The notes beneath the pieces were generated by a model. The model was not told where the DNA came from and did not search any database. It worked only from the letters and a program-made list of their open reading frames with translations. This document shows positions 61,305-64,000 of a DNA stretch of 64,000 nt, one piece after another (the stretch's first letter is position 1; each line of letters opens with the position of its first letter). The stretch spans positions 124,001 to 188,000 of the forward strand of contig JAIVFI010000006.1 in NCBI GenBank assembly GCA_025558095.1. The letters are read 5' to 3'. Made by a program: the position numbers and the translations under genes. The stretch is from Hyaloraphidium curvatum. Lineage: Eukaryota > Monoblepharomycota > Hyaloraphidiomycetes > Hyaloraphidiales > Hyaloraphidiaceae.

Positions 61305-61500
61305 CCGTGGCTTTCGCCGGGAGGACGGGTCGTCTCCAGCACTACGGCCGAGGGCCTCGTTGATCCATCTACCTCTGCTTCGGAAAACACATCCATGTTC
61401 CTTCTGCCTCGTCTAGCTTGGTGCGAGTCCGGTGCCTCCTGCTGATCCCCAGGATCGAAGATTCCGTCCCTAACACCCCAACCAAACAGACCCGCCCACG

Positions 61501-63031
61501 ATGACCTCTCCGCCGCCCACGAATCGCGCCCCGCCGGATTTCTCGCAGCAAGAATGGCTTGCCTTGTTCCCCTGGCCGGCCAAGGACCCCGGGGTCGGCC
61601 TCCCGGCGGAGGACGACGAAGACGCGCTCCCCGACGCGTCGGAGCCCCCACGCGAGGCGGAACCGCTGGACGCGCACACCCTCGCCGCCGCGCTGGCGCC
61701 GTGGCCGCACTTGCGGGGGCTGGCGCGGCTGCAGCGGTCGAGTGCAGTGCAGTCGGCCGTGCACGCCAAGCTGTGGCGAGCGCTCCGGCTGCTCGCCTTC
61801 GCGGCGGCCTCGTGCGCCCTGCTCTCCTTCGTCCCTTCGGCCTCGGGAGGACAGTTCGGCACAAAGCAGACCGCCGCCTTTGGCGCCGCGTTCGTTGGCC
61901 TACTTTTGGCCTTGAACGTTGCAGTCTTCCGAAAAGTGCCGTGGACAGAGATGGCATGGAGCTATGACGCGGATCCCCTCGCGGGCTTCGTCCGCTGGTG
62001 CGAGCTCGTTGAGGCCGACCGAGCCATGGGCAAGGACGGCGCGGCGGGCTCGGTTCTGCTGCGGCACTGGGACTCGGACGAAAAGTGTCCCTGCGCGACC
62101 TGCCTGGCCGATCTCGGCCATTCTATTCTGCGGCAATTCACGTGGATTATTGCGCTGCGCTTCGTGGTGGGCGGCTTTGCTACCTGGTTGCTGGCGTTCT
62201 GGACGCCGCTCGTGACCCTGGGGAGCGCTGTCTGGAGCAGCCCTTGGGCCGTTGCCGGGCTCGTTCTCGTAGTCCACATCGTCACCTTTTATCCACTGAA
62301 TGCATTCGCCCGGAACACGCGGTGCTCGGGGGCCATGACGCCCACCCTCCGGCTCCTCCGCCGGGCCGTCGCCGCGAACCTGATGTCCGTGCTGGACGCC
62401 TGCCGGGGTACTCCGGGCGCGGATGGAGACTACAGTCGGCATGTTGACTTGATGATCCAGCTCCGGCGTCGGCTCGCCGCTGCAGCGACCGTGAGGCTGT
62501 CCGCATTGGAGGATATGTCCCGGATTTGGCTGGTAACGAGCTTGAGCTACGTCGTTTCCATGATAATCGTCGCCGTAAGTGCTTGTCTTCCCCCGCGCGC
62601 CGTCCGCACTTCTGATGTGCCCGCAGGCTGTCGGTTCGTGCATCACCGCCGGAAGCATCTCCACCTTTGGCTTCCTCTTTTGCGTCTCCTGCTTCGACAT
62701 ATACCTCTCCGCGTACGCCAACGGCCTGGCTTCGGACGCCGGCAAGCTCTACGACGCCGCCCTCGTGCGCCTGCGGGAACGCCGCGCCCGCGATCCCGAG
62801 GGCCAGGCCATCGACCACGCGCACGAGCAGCGCATCGTGCGCGTCGAAGGCCTGCTGCGATCGTACCGGGACGTCGCGGGCCTGCAGGCGACCTTCTTTG
62901 GGTTCCCGATCACCTTCCGCGTCGTGCGGACGCTCCTCGTGACGACCTTCACCGTGGCGATCGGTCTCTGGAGCCTGCTGCGGAGCGCGGGGCTGACGTT
63001 CACAATCGAGAGCATATGTCCTTCTTGGTGA
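61501..63031 (+). CDS. Seven-helix membrane protein, family copy E
   Basis: Exons 61501-62574 and 62627-63031 flank a 52-nt intron (donor GTAAGT) and give 492 aa. The family set is complete: DFSQQEWLALFPWP, EPLDAHTLAAALAPWPHLRG, two helices, LAGFVRWCELVEA, the cysteine cluster CPCATCLADLG, FWTPLVTLGSAVWSSPW at helices 3-4, then a loop, AVGSCITAGSISTFGFLF, and the last helix LLVTTFTVAIGLWSLLRSAG followed by FTIESICPSW. It is the only copy with an intron and is the closest relative of the pseudogene copy B. Its final 45 residues align well with copies C and D (GFxI..R...T...T.A.GLW..LR..G), showing that this end is under the strongest constraint. Confidence 0.85.
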
Positions 63032-63596
63032 TCTTGCTGCGCCACCGCCAGCCGAAGGTGGACTGCTCTCACATTCATGGACGGCGCTGCACAGCTGTGC
63101 TGTGCGGGGACAGCCAGTGCATGCAGCGGCGCCGTCTGCGAAGGGAAGGCGGACGGGAAGCGTTCATTAGGAGCGAGGCTGCTCTTCTGGACTTTGGAGG
63201 GCAATAGAAAACAGCCAAGTGTTGGGCAGTAGTCTGCCGTGTTCGTACCCGGACCTTTTGTCGCCCTCACTCAGACGGAGGAGCTGGGCCTGTCGCCGAC
63301 GAGGCCCGCGGCGGCTTCTTCGGCGGGCCCTGTCCGTGCTCCCCGCTCCTGCGCCACGCTATGCACGATCCGGCGCGGCGGTGCTGATTTCGTTCGGAAG
63401 CGGATAGACCGCGGAATGCGGTGTTTCGGCCGCCTGGAACCTTCGGCCGCTTTGCCGACCGTTCGGGACGCTGCTGCGCCGCAGTTCCCGAAATCGAGAC
63501 CCTACATAAGCACCCCCTTGGCACCGCACAGCACCACCGCGAGCTCGAATCCAAAGCCACGAACACTCAAATAAAGCCAAAACTCTATCGGCAGCA
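63032..63596. other. Intergenic stretch, about 565 bp
   Basis: No gene recognised. The end nearest the next gene contains a weak TATA-like CATAAG at 63505-63510 and an AAATAAAG at about 63569, both too common to be called functional. Confidence 0.35.
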
Positions 63597-64000
63597 ATGG
63601 CCCGCCTGAGCGCCTTCGCCGCCGCCCTCCTGCTCGCGGCCCTGGCTGCGTCCCTGCTGCCGTCGGCGCACGCCCGCCCGAGTCCCCCCGCGAACTGTCC
63701 CCCCGGCACCGTCAAGTGCCTCAACGGCTTCTGTGCCCAGAACATCTACGCCTGCCAGGGCCTCCGCGCCCGCGGCCTCGCTCCCCCCGTGGTCCCCCGG
63801 TTCGTGGCGCCCGACGCCCACCCCACCGACGAATTCAGGGCCGCCCTCGCCGACACTTGCACCTCCGCCGGCTGGACCCTCTGCCCAAGCAGCTCCATCT
63901 GCTCCCCCAGCGCCGACCTGTGCCCCAGGACCTGCGCCGACCTCGGCTGGAGCACCTGCCAGGACGGCGGCTGCGTGCCTTCGGCCGACCAGTGCCCGGA
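63597..64000 (+). CDS. Secreted cysteine-rich repeat protein, 3' end outside the window
   Basis: From ATG 63597 the protein has a typical signal peptide (LSAFAAALLLAALAASLLPS, cleavage near AHA|RP), and the reading frame is open to the window end. The mature part starts with NCPPGTVKCLNGFCAQN, and then at least two repeats of a 22-25 residue cysteine module appear: CTSAGWTLCP..SICSPSADLC and CADLGWSTC..GGCVPSADQCP. Modules of GW..C....C.PSAD.C type are common in wall-bound or adhesive secreted proteins. Family not recognised. It lies 565 bp past copy E. Confidence 0.7.
   Translation, partial: MARLSAFAAALLLAALAASLLPSAHARPSPPANCPPGTVKCLNGFCAQNIYACQGLRARGLAPPVVPRFVAPDAHPTDEFRAALADTCTSAGWTLCPSSSICSPSADLCPRTCADLGWSTCQDGGCVPSADQCP

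Noticed and set aside
63505..63575. TATA box (CATAAG) and AAATAAAG signal before the last gene
   Set aside because: Too short and too common to count as regulatory evidence without a mapped transcript start.
1..64000. CRISPR arrays, rRNA, tRNA, insertion sequences, plasmid or phage features
   Set aside because: None seen by eye; regular repeats with unique spacers, clover-leaf-like gene bodies or transposase frames were not found. Dedicated searches (tRNAscan-SE, Infernal, RepeatMasker) would be needed to exclude small RNAs and old elements.

Overview
The window is eukaryotic nuclear DNA, very GC-rich, densely packed with protein genes on both strands and interrupted by short introns (mostly 51-68 nt, GT...AG). 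The best taxonomic markers are fungal: a chitin synthase fused to a myosin motor and ending in a DEK_C-like tail, a PSO2/SNM1 nuclease, a SIN3 corepressor, 3-ketodihydrosphingosine reductase and a vacuolar-type TRP channel. The animal-like acylphosphatase, the bacterial-type polyphosphate glucokinase and the multi-copy seven-helix membrane family suggest an early-diverging (zoosporic) fungus rather than an ascomycete or basidiomycete. That placement is inference. No rRNA, tRNA, CRISPR array, plasmid feature or prokaryotic operon was recognised.

Layout. 1-7.5 kb: 3' part of a leishmanolysin-like secreted metallopeptidase, a betaine-lipid-type methyltransferase divergent from an unknown gene, the first seven-helix membrane gene (copy A), and an alpha/beta hydrolase carrying a one-base frameshift. 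7.7-22.7 kb: a minus-strand run of zinc alcohol dehydrogenase, monocarboxylate transporter, GNAT acetyltransferase, PSO2 nuclease, quinone-oxidoreductase-like MDR and myosin-chitin synthase. 23.2-30.6 kb: a four-exon acylphosphatase, a relic of a BRI3-like gene, a large unknown protein with a C-terminal PIP-box-like motif, the intact BRI3-like gene and polyphosphate glucokinase. 30.9-40.4 kb: a truncated secreted protein, a TLDc protein, a 2OG-Fe(II) oxygenase bracketed by direct repeats, a degenerate mitochondrial carrier, a DnaJ-type zinc-finger protein, a Cys-rich/coiled-coil membrane protein and a fucosyltransferase-like enzyme. 40.6-45.3 kb: SIN3, with a duplicated C-terminal unit. 45.6-51.8 kb: a cluster of three seven-helix genes (B pseudogene, C and D intact tandem copies) plus a CAMK-type kinase and a relic of that kinase's tail. 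52.4-64 kb: a diaminopentanoate-dehydrogenase-like enzyme, a TRP/YVC1-like channel, a hydrolase, a sphingolipid reductase, a metallo-beta-lactamase hydrolase, a GH28-like glycosidase, seven-helix copy E and the start of a Cys-rich secreted protein.

The genes do not form one pathway. The most distinctive content is the seven-helix family: five members in 64 kb, evolving by tandem duplication, inactivation and truncation. Its helix arrangement, with the last helix almost at the C-terminus, recalls the Grl/7TMIC chemoreceptor superfamily, but this is a hypothesis. Exon structures were worked out by hand from splice consensus, reading phase and family motifs; no transcript evidence was available.
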